A stretch of DNA of 64,000 bases from CAVZBT01 sp963773605. GTDB taxonomy: Bacteria; Acidobacteriota; UBA6911. The position numbers were made by a program, and so were the translations under genes. Under the pieces are notes generated by a model. The model saw nothing but the letters and a program-made list of their open reading frames with translations, ran no database searches and was not told the origin of the DNA. Of this stretch, positions 26,769-35,673 are shown one piece after another. Numbering within the stretch: the stretch's first letter is position 1; each line of letters opens with the position of its first letter. The stretch covers positions 124,001 to 188,000 of the forward strand of contig CAVZBT010000006.1 in NCBI GenBank assembly GCA_963773605.1, read 5' to 3'.

Positions 26769-27524
26769 TCAGCGAACGCGTTTGAGATATCCGTGGGGAT
26801 GCATGGTAAAGAGCAGTTTTTCGCGACCCAAGTCAGGCTCGAACTGCCTGTTTGCGGCAAGAAACTCTTCAACCGCCTCCATGGGGCCATCTCCGACGTG
26901 GCCGACAAGAGGAACAGGATGCCCGCTTATGTTTGTATCTTGCACGATGAGATAGCTTCCCACGTTCACGAGCTCGGAATACAGCTGTATCTCTCGCAAG
27001 ACGTGGGCCTTATGATGATTTGAATCCAGTATCACAAGGGCTGTCATCCCGTGGACCTTTCTGCGAACCGTTTCCACGATCTTGTCGTCGACGGAACTGC
27101 CGATCAGATAGTCAACTCTCCCAGCGATGCCTGGCGGGAAGACTTGGCCCTTCTTCTGATCCTCAATGTCGATAGTAATCACCCGGCCTCGGGGATTAAC
27201 CTCCCTCTGAATCATAGCCCAGATCGTGGAGCTCCCGCCCGATGCGGTTCCCGTTTCGATGATGTAATCAGGCTTCCGCTCAACAATAATCTCCTGAGTT
27301 ATCCAGACATCGTTGGGGTTTTGCTGTGTCGGTACGCCGAGCCAACTCAGACTCCACATTGCTGGGTTCTGGTACATCATAATATGGTAGCGACGAATCA
27401 CCTCTTCGTCGGAACCAAAGCGAGGGCCCATGAAGACGCCATAAAAGAAGATCAGAATAACCATCGTCGCCATAATGACAAGGTTTATAATCTGCCGCCA
27501 TAGTGGTGTTGCGTCATTGGCCAT
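26769..27524 (-). CDS. CmcI-like (cephalosporin hydroxylase family) methyltransferase
   Basis: This 251-residue protein matches the CmcI family, which includes sugar O-methyltransferases of polysaccharide clusters. After an N-terminal TM (about residues 11-32), the SAM region reads PDYIIETGTASGGSSTIWAM. Further motifs are RGRVITIDIEDQKKGQVF, VDYLIGSSVDD, ALVILDSNHHKAHVLREI and YLIVQDTNISGHPVP. AGGAGAG precedes the ATG. Its place between glycosyltransferases suggests that it methylates a sugar residue near the membrane. It is the third kind of methyltransferase in the island. Confidence 0.8.
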   Translation of the reverse strand: MANDATPLWRQIINLVIMATMVILIFFYGVFMGPRFGSDEEVIRRYHIMMYQNPAMWSLSWLGVPTQQNPNDVWITQEIIVERKPDYIIETGTASGGSSTIWAMIQREVNPRGRVITIDIEDQKKGQVFPPGIAGRVDYLIGSSVDDKIVETVRRKVHGMTALVILDSNHHKAHVLREIQLYSELVNVGSYLIVQDTNISGHPVPLVGHVGDGPMEAVEEFLAANRQFEPDLGREKLLFTMHPHGYLKRVR

Positions 27525-27888
27525 TGCACTCTCCTGAAGTCGTCAGGGAAGGTTCCTATCAGCTCAAAACCCGCTCTGCGAGTAACATCATCGAACCAGA
27601 AATTTCGTCTGACTCTTATGGGGCGGTTTCAAAATAACGACTTGGCCGCGCCGGGCCGGTCCTGCCGGCAGCCCCCAAAAAACAAGTCCCAGGTTGCGTC
27701 ATGATGGCTACCATACACGGAGTTCTTCCATGCACAAAAAGAGAATTATTCCAGCCATTTTCATCACAGTGGCACCCACCATTGATAGATGGGCTGGGGT
27801 TAATTTCATGCGCTCGCCACGTGCCGCCTGCGGGATGGTACCCTCGCACTACAATGCAGTAGAATGCGGTCACCGATGAAAGGCCCAT
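27525..27888. other. Divergent spacer, no gene seen
   Basis: About 360 bp separate the start of the CmcI-like gene from the start of the GT39 gene at 27889. Both genes would need promoters here, but I see no clear -35/-10 pair, repeat or RNA structure. Confidence 0.4.
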
Positions 27889-29337
27889 ATGTTGCGCCGG
27901 ACCAGCTTGTTTCCCGCTTCGCTCGTCCTCCTGGCGGTGATTCTCCTTGCCTGGCGGCCCGCGGAGGTGCCCCCGCTTTTCTTCGACGAAGGCTGGAACC
28001 TCATGGTCGCGCGGAACTGGGTGGAGGCAGGGCACTATGGCCCGATGCTGAAAGGCCGGCCGGTCCCCCCCTACATGATCAGCACCGGTTTCCCCGCAAT
28101 CGCTCCGCTCGCCCTGAGCCTCCGCGCCTTCGGCATCGGCCTGTGGCAGGCGCGGCTCCCCGGCATCTTTTTCTCCGCGGGTGCGCTGCTCCTGCTCTGC
28201 TGGATCGCGGCGCGCCTCTTCGGTCGGAGCGCGGCGACCGGCACCATGGCGGTCCTGCTGCTGATGCCGATCCATCCCGACCTTCATCCCATCCTGGCCG
28301 GGCGTCAGGCGCTGGGGGAGATGATGGCCGTGTTTTACATCCTGGCCGGCTACGGCTGCTTTCTCGCGGGCCGGAACCGGCCGTGGATCGTGCTTCTGTC
28401 ATGTGCCTGGTGGGGACTCGCACTCAGCACGAAGCCGCAGGTGATTCCCTTCATGCTGCTGGCGTTACTTGTCCCCCTGGCGGCGGCGCTGCACAAGCGC
28501 GAGTGGAGAGCGGCATCGACGATCTTCGCCGGTCTGGCCGGGACGCTGGCAGCATTCGCGCTCCTGACTCTCGTGCAGAAGCACCTCTTCCGCGACTCGA
28601 TGCCGCCCCAGACCCACATCGCAGACTGGTATCGGGGGGCCGTCGTGGTCTTGAATGCCCCCGCCCGGCTCGCAGTACTCGTTTGGACCCTGAAATTCGC
28701 CCTACCGACACTGCTGGGCCTGACTTACGCCCTTGTGAGGCAGGCGCGCAGTTACCGGGTGACCTCGTGCACGGACGCTGCCGCCCTGGTCCGGCTTTCG
28801 CTGTTCGTCCTGTGCAGCAGCTGGTTTGCCTGGTGGGCTTCCCTTTCAATCGGGTTCATGCGCTACCTGTTCCCGGTATCGGTCATCGGCAGCATTTTTG
28901 TCTCGGCCATGCTGTCCAGCTTGACCCGGAACTTCTCGCCGCGGCCGCTCGGTTTTAACCGCAGGGCCGCGGCGACCCTGCTTTCGGTTGCCCTGATTGC
29001 CTTCGCGGTTCCCCTGACCGTCCGCGGGCTCGTCGAGTTTTACACATCGGACGACGGGACTGCGGTGGCACAGACGGCCGCCTTTCTCAACACCCGGACG
29101 CCCGAGGGTGCGGTTATCGGCTCGGGGGAGGTCGAGCTGTTCTTCCTCCTGAACCGGCCGTGCCTCTTCGACTTGGGAAAACCGCCGGTTAAGGTGCCCG
29201 CAACGGGCGAGCTCGATTACGCCGTCATCGGCCCTATGGTGCGCAGCACCACTGGTGACGCCGGGATCCCACAGAGCCGCGGGTTCGTGCACGTCGCGAG
29301 TTTCGGTCGATACGACATCTACCGCCGCACACCCTGA
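27889..29337 (+). CDS. GT39-type membrane glycosyltransferase
   Basis: This 482-residue GT-C protein has the catalytic acidic residues in PPLFFDEGWNLMVARNWVEA, then GHYGPML. The second loop is STGFPAIAPLALSLRAFG, and there are about ten TMs. A short C-terminal soluble part reads LNTRTPEGAVIGSGEVELFF. It resembles the undecaprenyl-phosphate sugar transferases of the PMT superfamily. It is followed 73 bp later by the second FkbM gene on the same strand, and they are probably co-transcribed with the next GT39 gene (30420). Confidence 0.75.
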   Translation: MLRRTSLFPASLVLLAVILLAWRPAEVPPLFFDEGWNLMVARNWVEAGHYGPMLKGRPVPPYMISTGFPAIAPLALSLRAFGIGLWQARLPGIFFSAGALLLLCWIAARLFGRSAATGTMAVLLLMPIHPDLHPILAGRQALGEMMAVFYILAGYGCFLAGRNRPWIVLLSCAWWGLALSTKPQVIPFMLLALLVPLAAALHKREWRAASTIFAGLAGTLAAFALLTLVQKHLFRDSMPPQTHIADWYRGAVVVLNAPARLAVLVWTLKFALPTLLGLTYALVRQARSYRVTSCTDAAALVRLSLFVLCSSWFAWWASLSIGFMRYLFPVSVIGSIFVSAMLSSLTRNFSPRPLGFNRRAAATLLSVALIAFAVPLTVRGLVEFYTSDDGTAVAQTAAFLNTRTPEGAVIGSGEVELFFLLNRPCLFDLGKPPVKVPATGELDYAVIGPMVRSTTGDAGIPQSRGFVHVASFGRYDIYRRTP

Positions 29338-29410
29338 TGGCAACCAGGTCGCGGCCGCGCGAGACGATTTCGCTTCCGCGCAACTTCCTACCTATTGGAT
29401 AATCGATTTC

Positions 29411-30337
29411 GTGAAGCTACCCAAAATCAAAGCGGGCCTGGTGGTCACCCTTGCGATCTGCGCCTCCATCATCATCTTCCGCACGCAGGTCGTGGCCGGG
29501 ATGGTGATGCTGAGCATGATGCTCTCGGGGCACGCGTCGCAGTGCCCTTTCCGCAGCGCGATCGGCAGCTATGCCCTGGCGAAGTACCAGGTGGAACGCG
29601 CAAGCGAGCTGCACGGCGAGGTCCGGCTGGTTGGACGCGATCCCGCAGGCTACGAACAATACGAGCTGGGAGGGCGGCGGATCTGGGTGCCCGCCGGTTC
29701 TCTGACCTGGGTCATCTACGACCTTACGGAGCAGGAGCGCGGCATCTATAACTACCGCGAACTGGGGGCAACAAAAGGCGAGATCGTGCTGGACGCGGGG
29801 GCTAACATCGGGCTCTACACGATCGAAGCCCTGAAGCACGGGGCCCGCAAGGTGATCGCCATCGAGCCAGTTCCCGCCAACGTGGAGTGCCTACGGCGCA
29901 ACCTGGAACAGGAGATCGCCGAAGGCAAGGTCGTCATTTACCCGAAAGGCATCTGGGACCGCGACGACGTCCTCGAGATGAATGTCGACCCGGCCAACCA
30001 GACGGGTGACAGCTTCGTGCTCAAGTCGGAACAGGGCAGCGTGAAGCTCAAGCTGCCCCTGACCACCGTCGACACCATGGTCGCCGAACTACACCTCGAG
30101 AAAGTGGATTTTATCAAGATGGACATCGAAGGGGCCGAGCGCCGGGCGCTACAGGGCGCGGCGGAGACGATCCGCCGGTTTCACCCGCGCATGGCCATCT
30201 GTGTCTACCATCAGAAAGACGACCCGGTGGTCATCCCGGCGGCGGTTCGGTCCTTATGGCACGAGTACCGCCAGGAGTGCGGGCCCTGTCTCTGCGACGG
30301 GAACGGGATCGCTCCACAGGTCTACTTCTACTTCTGA
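29411..30337 (+). CDS. FkbM family methyltransferase, copy 2
   Basis: The GTG at 29411 gives a 308-residue protein, exactly the length of copy 1 at 19511. The frame is open further upstream, but there it overlaps the previous gene. It has an N-terminal TM (VVTLAICASIIIFRTQVVAG), the SAM motif VLDAGANIGLYTIEALKHGA and IAIEPVPANVECLRRNLEQE. The FkbM signature is VDFIKMDIEGAERRALQGAA and the C-terminus reads QECGPCLCDGNG and VYFYF. The N-terminal TM and the Cys-containing end are shared only with copy 1, so the two arose by duplication or as a matched pair. It likely methylates a sugar made by the cluster. Confidence 0.88.
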   Translation: MKLPKIKAGLVVTLAICASIIIFRTQVVAGMVMLSMMLSGHASQCPFRSAIGSYALAKYQVERASELHGEVRLVGRDPAGYEQYELGGRRIWVPAGSLTWVIYDLTEQERGIYNYRELGATKGEIVLDAGANIGLYTIEALKHGARKVIAIEPVPANVECLRRNLEQEIAEGKVVIYPKGIWDRDDVLEMNVDPANQTGDSFVLKSEQGSVKLKLPLTTVDTMVAELHLEKVDFIKMDIEGAERRALQGAAETIRRFHPRMAICVYHQKDDPVVIPAAVRSLWHEYRQECGPCLCDGNGIAPQVYFYF

Positions 30338-30347
30338 AGCACGCGCT

Positions 30348-30363
30348 CCGGGGCCTGCCCCGG
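30348..30363 (+). terminator. Hairpin after FkbM copy 2
   Basis: CCGGGG-CCTG-CCCCGG is a perfect 6-bp stem 10 bp after the FkbM stop, without a T tract. It may be a partial terminator or RNA stabiliser between the FkbM gene and the GT39 gene. Confidence 0.3.
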
Positions 30364-30419
30364 CTTGGTGAACATGCTCGACAAGGCGCGGCGCGGCCGC
30401 GCGCAGCAAGCGCATCCTG

Positions 30420-32108
30420 ATGACGATTTCGGCCGAGCCGAGCCGCCGGCCAAGGCAACATTGTGCCTGGTCGGTGCCGTATCTACTTGTCTCTCTGATT
30501 CCCAGGATCGTTCGACTTCCTGTCCCCTTTGAGAGGGACGAAGGAGCCTACGCTTACGTCGCCAGCGTGATCGACGCCGGCGGCCTTCCTTACCGCGACG
30601 CGTTCGATCACCGGCCTCCCGGAATCTATTACCTGTATTACTTCGCGTTCCGCCTGTTCGGCTGGGCCGTGTTCGCTCCCCGGCTCATGGCCCTCCTGTT
30701 CGTAGCCGCGGCGTGTCTGCTCGCGTTCCGGTTTGTCCAGCGGGTCACGGAGAGCGCACGCATCGCAATTTTATCGATGGCACTCCTGGGGCTCGCAACT
30801 GCATCCCCCGCCTACTGGGGATTCGGCGCCAACAGCGAGATCTTTCTGCTCCCGTTCCTGATCGCGGCCCTGCTCTTCCAAGCGGACGACAGGCCGTCCG
30901 GGGCAAACCACTTCAAGGCCGGCCTTGCGTACGGGGTCGCTTTCCTTCTCAAACAGGTCGTTGCGCCGATCGCGCTGGCGAGCTTCGTTTACGCGGTGGT
31001 GAAGGAAGCGCGCAGGCCCGGGGGACGATCGATTCGCGTTGCGGCGGCCTTTCTGCCGGGATGTGCGCTACCGTTTCTCGCGGTGACCGTCTGGTTCGCG
31101 TTCAGAGGGGCGTTGGAGCCGTACTGGACCGGGGTTTTCACCTACAACCAAGGCTATGTGACAGCACTGCCTTTCAAGGAGGGCCTGCGCAGCCTGCTGC
31201 GCTCGGCCATGTCTATCCTGGCGCTTGACCCGTGCACCTGGGTCGCAGGAGGCATGGGCATTGTCGGATTTTTTTGCAGGCCGGCCCGGGTCCGCAGTCG
31301 GTGGCTGGTCGCCGCAGCGCTGGCCGGGTCCCTCGCCGGCACCGCGACGGGAGGGCGGTTCTTCCCGCACTATTACCTGCTCATGTTGCCCTATGTCGTG
31401 GTGGCAGCGGGTGTCGGCGCCGCAAACCTCAGAACGCCGGCATTCCCACAGTACGGCAAGCGCATGCTGGGCGCCGTGCTCGCGGGCAGCATCCTCATTG
31501 CAGCGCGGTTCCTGCCTATGTCCGGCGACGCGCTCCTGAAGATGACCTACGGGAGCGACATCTTCTCACGATCGGTGACGGTCGCAAGCTTCGTCCGATC
31601 GAAGGCGGCGGAAGGTACCAAGGCATATCTGGTCGGATCCGAGCCGCAGATCCATTTCTATGCCAGCCTGCTTGCACCGACCCGCTTCTTCTGGCTGTAC
31701 CCGCTGGTGGAGCCCTCGCCCCGCCTCGAAGAATTCAGGCGCGAACTCCTGTCGTCGCTGGAAGCCAACCCGCCGGAGTATGTCGTGCTGGTGAACTTGG
31801 TGGAATCTAACGGAATGCCCCCGGAAGCGGCACTCGAAGCGATACGGATCGTTGCGCAGCACTATCCAGCACCGGTCAACGCTTCCGATCCATTCCTGCG
31901 TAGACTTTTCGGCATGCTTCGTTCGTACGAAGCGGTAGGGGTCAGCTTCGAGGGATCGGCTGAGTTGGCGACGGACGGGCGCGCGCTTTCGGTCGAATCA
32001 TTGGTGAACCCCGGTTCAATGATCATATGCCGGAGAACAAGTATCTACCATGATTGGAGAAGCCAGAAACCTACCCCAGAGGCCGGCAGCGAGCACGGAG
32101 ATCCCTAA
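30420..32108 (+). CDS. GT39-type membrane glycosyltransferase
   Basis: This 562-residue GT-C protein has the classic first loop with acidic pair (PVPFERDEGAYAYVASVIDA, then GLPYRDAFDHRPPGIYYLYY). It has about ten TMs and a C-terminal soluble part (VASFVRSKAAEGTKAYLVGS, EPQIHFYASLL). The RDEGAYAY and DHRPPG motifs are typical of bacterial GT39 enzymes in exopolysaccharide and lipid glycosylation loci. The C-terminus overlaps by 4 bp the stop of the convergent GT87 gene. It is expected to act at the periplasmic face on a lipid-linked sugar; the acceptor is unknown. Confidence 0.78.
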   Translation: MTISAEPSRRPRQHCAWSVPYLLVSLIPRIVRLPVPFERDEGAYAYVASVIDAGGLPYRDAFDHRPPGIYYLYYFAFRLFGWAVFAPRLMALLFVAAACLLAFRFVQRVTESARIAILSMALLGLATASPAYWGFGANSEIFLLPFLIAALLFQADDRPSGANHFKAGLAYGVAFLLKQVVAPIALASFVYAVVKEARRPGGRSIRVAAAFLPGCALPFLAVTVWFAFRGALEPYWTGVFTYNQGYVTALPFKEGLRSLLRSAMSILALDPCTWVAGGMGIVGFFCRPARVRSRWLVAAALAGSLAGTATGGRFFPHYYLLMLPYVVVAAGVGAANLRTPAFPQYGKRMLGAVLAGSILIAARFLPMSGDALLKMTYGSDIFSRSVTVASFVRSKAAEGTKAYLVGSEPQIHFYASLLAPTRFFWLYPLVEPSPRLEEFRRELLSSLEANPPEYVVLVNLVESNGMPPEAALEAIRIVAQHYPAPVNASDPFLRRLFGMLRSYEAVGVSFEGSAELATDGRALSVESLVNPGSMIICRRTSIYHDWRSQKPTPEAGSEHGDP

Positions 32109-33307
32109 GGGTACATACCGTCAATGTTTTCTCGGCAATTTCCGCCTCGTTGGCGGCTCGGCGGTGCGATTGCTTCACGGTTCCTGAGGGCACAGCATGC
32201 ATACAAAAGCGCAAGCGCCGGGGGAACCCAAACCGTGTAGAAGTAGTTCTGCACCCTTGAAAGCTGCAGCAGCACCCCCCCCTGGAGCAGGACGAGGCCG
32301 GCCAGCAACCACCAGTTGCGCCCTGGATGCGATGCAAACCGGGCCATCATCAGGATCACCGGCGGCAGCAACACAACCCAGTCGAAGCTCCAACTGAAAC
32401 CGGTTGTGACGACGGAGAGCAGGATGATCTCCGGCAGACGGTCCCGCCACTCGAATCCGTTCTTCCAGCGGTGCCAAAACCAGGCTGCGACGATCAATCC
32501 GCCAAGGACTGGGATTAGTTCGAGAAACCGGCTATCGCTGTCGAAGGCCAGTCGAAGGGCGGTCCCCAAGCTGGGTGTTTCCCACCTGAGCGGACCTTGG
32601 TCTGAGCGGATGGCATGCAGGTACTGCCCGATGACCTCTTCGTTCCTCGCTACAGCCAGAAGGGTCCCAGTGAGTACCGATAGGAACAGTGCTGCGAGTA
32701 GCTTCCACTGACGCTCCACTACGATCCACCACAGCAGAAAAATCCAGAAGATATAGAGAAGATGCGGCTTTATCGTGGGCAGCAGCAGGGACACACCGGC
32801 AAGCCCCGGCCGGCCGCGGCTCAGACACCACAGGAATCCGACCATGCCCCCAAAGACGAGCGGGGCAATCTGGCCGCGAGAGAGCGCCATGACATCGGGA
32901 ACGAAAAACGGTACGATCAGCCATGCGACCCAGCGCTGCTCCCTTCGGCCTCCGTAATACCTCCACAGCCAGTCGGCGCAGGCGAAAAGCAGCACAAGGT
33001 GAAGCACGAACCAGACGCCGCGCGCAACCCAGTAGGGCATCAGCGCGAGGGGGGCCACGAGCGGGAGCGTCCACGGCGGGTTCCACATCATCAGGGGTTC
33101 CGGGGCCCCCCAACCCAGGGTTCGCTGGACCGCGAGCAACTCCTCGGCGCTGTAGGGGTTCCCGCCGCCGAGAAACACCCCCCCAGCCGCCCAGTACTCG
33201 ATAAAATCATTTAGGGGTATTATTTGTAGAGAGATAGCCCCACGAACGAGGTTGAAAACCAGGAGTCCGAGAACGAGAGCCCAGATTGCCATCCGGCCGG
33301 TTTTCAT
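32105..33307 (-). CDS. GT87-type (DUF2029) membrane glycosyltransferase
   Basis: From the ATG at 33307 (MKTGRMAIWALVLGLLVFNL) the protein has 400 residues. The frame is open for 50 codons upstream, but those would overlap the promoter of the divergent tadG-like gene and lack membrane character. Landmarks are PLNDFIEYWAAGGVFLGGGN followed by PYSAEEL, MWNPPWTLPLVAPLALMPYW, SRGQIAPLVFGGMVGFLWCL and PTIKPHLLYIFWIFLLWWI. They occur in the same order as in the GT87 gene at 12940, so the two are paralogues. It marks the right end of the continuous glycosyltransferase block. Confidence 0.78.
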   Translation of the reverse strand: MKTGRMAIWALVLGLLVFNLVRGAISLQIIPLNDFIEYWAAGGVFLGGGNPYSAEELLAVQRTLGWGAPEPLMMWNPPWTLPLVAPLALMPYWVARGVWFVLHLVLLFACADWLWRYYGGRREQRWVAWLIVPFFVPDVMALSRGQIAPLVFGGMVGFLWCLSRGRPGLAGVSLLLPTIKPHLLYIFWIFLLWWIVVERQWKLLAALFLSVLTGTLLAVARNEEVIGQYLHAIRSDQGPLRWETPSLGTALRLAFDSDSRFLELIPVLGGLIVAAWFWHRWKNGFEWRDRLPEIILLSVVTTGFSWSFDWVVLLPPVILMMARFASHPGRNWWLLAGLVLLQGGVLLQLSRVQNYFYTVWVPPALALLYACCALRNREAIAPPSRQRGGNCRENIDGMYP

Positions 33308-33455
33308 GGATCTTCGAACCCTTAGAGGGAGATTGGCATCGCACTGGGCACGATTATGATAGAATATCGCAAGCGTTTTGCCGATAAAATTACTGCACGA
33401 GTTCGCCCGATTAGCCGTTGGTACACGCGGTGGTAACGTTACGGGGAGCAACGCC

Positions 33456-34604
33456 ATGTCAGTCGCTTGTGGAGATAGGGGCTGCTATCGGGGGGAGGGC
33501 GGGGCGATCATCGTGTTTGTCGCTCTCGCACTCGTCATCCTGGTCGGGATGATTGGGCTGGCCGTTGACCTGGGACACGCCTATATCAACAAGTCCCAGC
33601 TCCAGAATATCGCCGACGCCTGCGCACTGGCCGGTGCTTCCGCGCTCGACAGTTCTTCCGCCGGGATCCAGGAAGCTGAGAACCGTGCGACGGATGCAAG
33701 CGGAAATCTCGCCAACAAATACGAATTTAATACCCAACCCGTTGCGGTTCCGGTCGAGTCGGTGACGTACTCCGCGGCTCTCGCCGGGCCCTACCTCGAC
33801 CGGGCATCGGCACAGGGAGTTGCCGCCACGATCCGGTTCGTGCGAGTGATCGTGCCGGACCAACCTTCCGGCGTGTCATTCGCCAGGGTTATACCAGGGG
33901 TCCCGAACGTGCTCAATTTCGGCGCCCAGGCGGTTGCCGGCCAGGAGCCTTTGCAGCAGGTCTGCCGGGGACTCGACCCCTTCTCCCCAGCACAGATACT
34001 GCCGGGACAACCCGGGTTTGATCCAGACAATCCGTACGGCTATACCCCCGGCACGATTTACTCAGCCCGTCTTGCGCCGGGCAGTTCGGGGAAGAACTGT
34101 GCGGACTATGGTCTTCCCGGCAGTGTTACAGGCAACTTCGGTCTGTCCGATCCATCCGGTCGTTCCCCCAGCGTCCCAGTGTTTGAGGACAACATCCTCA
34201 ACGGTGGAACCAGCAACTGTGTGCAGATTTCGGTCTCGTCGCTCGACGCCATGACGGGAGGCGGTGGCAACGCCATTCTGAGGGCCATCCAGGAGCGGTT
34301 CGACCAGGACCCCGATTCGAATATTTATGCTACCTACGATGATTACAGGAACAGCTACGCAACCAACAATACAGTTACCAACTTCCGCCGGGTCATCCGG
34401 GTGGCGTTCAACGATGGCGTGATTCCACACGGATCCGGGCTCTACAACGTCATAGGGTTCGGGTGTTTCTTCATGCCGGCCCGGCCCGACGCCGCTCCAC
34501 CTTCGAGCGCGGTCTGCTTGATGTACGTCGGGCAGTGTGATCTGTCGGGCCAGCCGACCGGAAACACCAACCCGAGCATTACCAAACTTGTCCTGTTCCG
34601 GTAA
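33456..34604 (+). CDS. TadG-like pilus assembly protein
   Basis: This 382-residue protein starts at the ATG at 33456 (GGGGAGCAACGCC upstream). An N-terminal Tad domain (GAIIVFVALALVILVGMIGL, AVDLGHAYINKSQLQNIADA, CALAGASAL) is the signature of TadG-like Flp assembly proteins: a prepilin-like TM followed by a soluble outer part. The remainder is a cysteine-containing extracytoplasmic region with no recognised von Willebrand domain, shorter than many TadG proteins. It is followed after 27 bp by two tadE-like genes. With these it forms the minor-pilin part of the Tad system, separated from the main tad operon by the 23-kb glycan island. Confidence 0.8.
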   Translation: MSVACGDRGCYRGEGGAIIVFVALALVILVGMIGLAVDLGHAYINKSQLQNIADACALAGASALDSSSAGIQEAENRATDASGNLANKYEFNTQPVAVPVESVTYSAALAGPYLDRASAQGVAATIRFVRVIVPDQPSGVSFARVIPGVPNVLNFGAQAVAGQEPLQQVCRGLDPFSPAQILPGQPGFDPDNPYGYTPGTIYSARLAPGSSGKNCADYGLPGSVTGNFGLSDPSGRSPSVPVFEDNILNGGTSNCVQISVSSLDAMTGGGGNAILRAIQERFDQDPDSNIYATYDDYRNSYATNNTVTNFRRVIRVAFNDGVIPHGSGLYNVIGFGCFFMPARPDAAPPSSAVCLMYVGQCDLSGQPTGNTNPSITKLVLFR

Positions 34605-34631
34605 ACTTGCCTGAATTACACGGGTGGTACG

Positions 34632-35090
34632 ATGAAAATCTTAAGGCACACCTTGTATCGAGAGGAACGGGGGGTCGAGATTGTCGAGTTCGCCTTTATG
34701 CTCCCCCTCCTTGCCGTGCTGCTGGCCGGGGGAATTGAGTTCGGGCGCGCGTTCTACACGTACAACATCCTGACGAAATCGGTACGCAATGCGGCGAGGT
34801 ACGTGTCGGATACGGTGATTTCGCCAGCGGGGGTCATTCCCACAAATTATGAGACTAACGCGAAGACAGTTGCTGTCTTTGGTAATATTAGCGGCGGAAC
34901 CACTATCATTCCGGATGTCGCGACGACGAACTTCACGGTTGCAGCGGCCCCCGGTTCGGCGGTGAACGAGTTCTACGTAACGGTGAGCGCGAACTACACC
35001 TATACGCCGATGTTCCGGTTCATCTTGCCGAGTGCCACTTTCCGCCCGAAGGTGACGATGGTGTTCACGGGGGTTATAACAGGGACGTAG
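34632..35090 (+). CDS. TadE-like pseudopilin, copy 1
   Basis: This 152-residue TadE-like minor pilin has a short basic leader (MKILRHTLYREERGVEIVEF) whose G-X3-EF sequence resembles a prepilin processing site. A TM follows (AFMLPLLAVLLAGGIEFGRA), then the family motif FYTYNILTKSVRNAARYVSD. The C-terminal extracytoplasmic part is beta-rich (EFYVTVSANYTYTPMFRFIL). TadE and TadF are processed by the prepilin peptidase and help initiate Flp pili. It lies 25 bp upstream of the second tadE-like gene. Confidence 0.85.
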   Translation: MKILRHTLYREERGVEIVEFAFMLPLLAVLLAGGIEFGRAFYTYNILTKSVRNAARYVSDTVISPAGVIPTNYETNAKTVAVFGNISGGTTIIPDVATTNFTVAAAPGSAVNEFYVTVSANYTYTPMFRFILPSATFRPKVTMVFTGVITGT

Positions 35091-35115
35091 GTTCGATTGG
35101 GGTGAGGCAAGAGAG

Positions 35116-35577
35116 ATGAAAGCGCGACCGAAGAATCAGAAGGGTCAAGCCGTCGTCGAGATGGCGTTCATTATCCTTGTATTTCTCTTCGTCGTTTTCG
35201 GCATAACGGAATTTGCGCGGGCTCTGTACACCTACAACACCATCGTCCAATCCACGCGGGCGGCCGCGCGCTGGGCAGTGGTGAACGTGACGGGGAACTC
35301 CGACGCCACAAATATCGACAAGACGAAGAATATTGTGGTTTACGGAGACCCGAATGTCTCCTCGGGGGATCCGCTGTTGAACGGACTCACCAAGGGCGCC
35401 GTGGACGTCTCCGTCCAGACCATCGAAGCCGATTCCGGCGGCACACCGATCAGCCAGAAGATTTCCGTGACCGTGTCCGGGTATCAATTCCGTTTCCTGG
35501 TTCCAATCGCCCCGAATATAACCATTCCTGCGTTTGAGACATCCCTCTACACCGAGAGCATGGGCGCTACCGGTTAG
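35116..35577 (+). CDS. TadE-like pseudopilin, copy 2
   Basis: The second TadE-like protein is 153 residues long. Its leader MKARPKNQKGQAVVEMAFII has the G-X4-E form of a class III prepilin cleavage site. A TM follows, then TEFARALYTYNTIVQSTRAA and ARWAVV, matching copy 1 in position and motif. The C-terminus ends VSGYQFRFLVPIAPNITIPA and a short tail. GAGGCAAGAGAG lies just before the ATG. Together with the tadG-like gene it forms a three-gene plus-strand unit that ends at a small hairpin before the convergent 35674 gene. Confidence 0.85.
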   Translation: MKARPKNQKGQAVVEMAFIILVFLFVVFGITEFARALYTYNTIVQSTRAAARWAVVNVTGNSDATNIDKTKNIVVYGDPNVSSGDPLLNGLTKGAVDVSVQTIEADSGGTPISQKISVTVSGYQFRFLVPIAPNITIPAFETSLYTESMGATG

Positions 35578-35579
35578 CT

Positions 35580-35596
35580 CCCTGGCTCTTCCAGGG
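35580..35596. terminator. Hairpin between convergent tadE and membrane-protein genes
   Basis: CCCTGG-CTCTT-CCAGGG is a perfect 6-bp stem directly after the tadE stop. There is no T tract. A second palindrome AACGGGCCCGTT lies 27 bp further on. Together they may separate the convergent units. Confidence 0.3.
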
Positions 35597-35673
35597 CCGC
35601 CGAGCCGCCACCTGGTAACGGGCCCGTTGAAGTACCACCCCTTAAAGCGGCCGCCCACTGGAGCCTCACTCCA

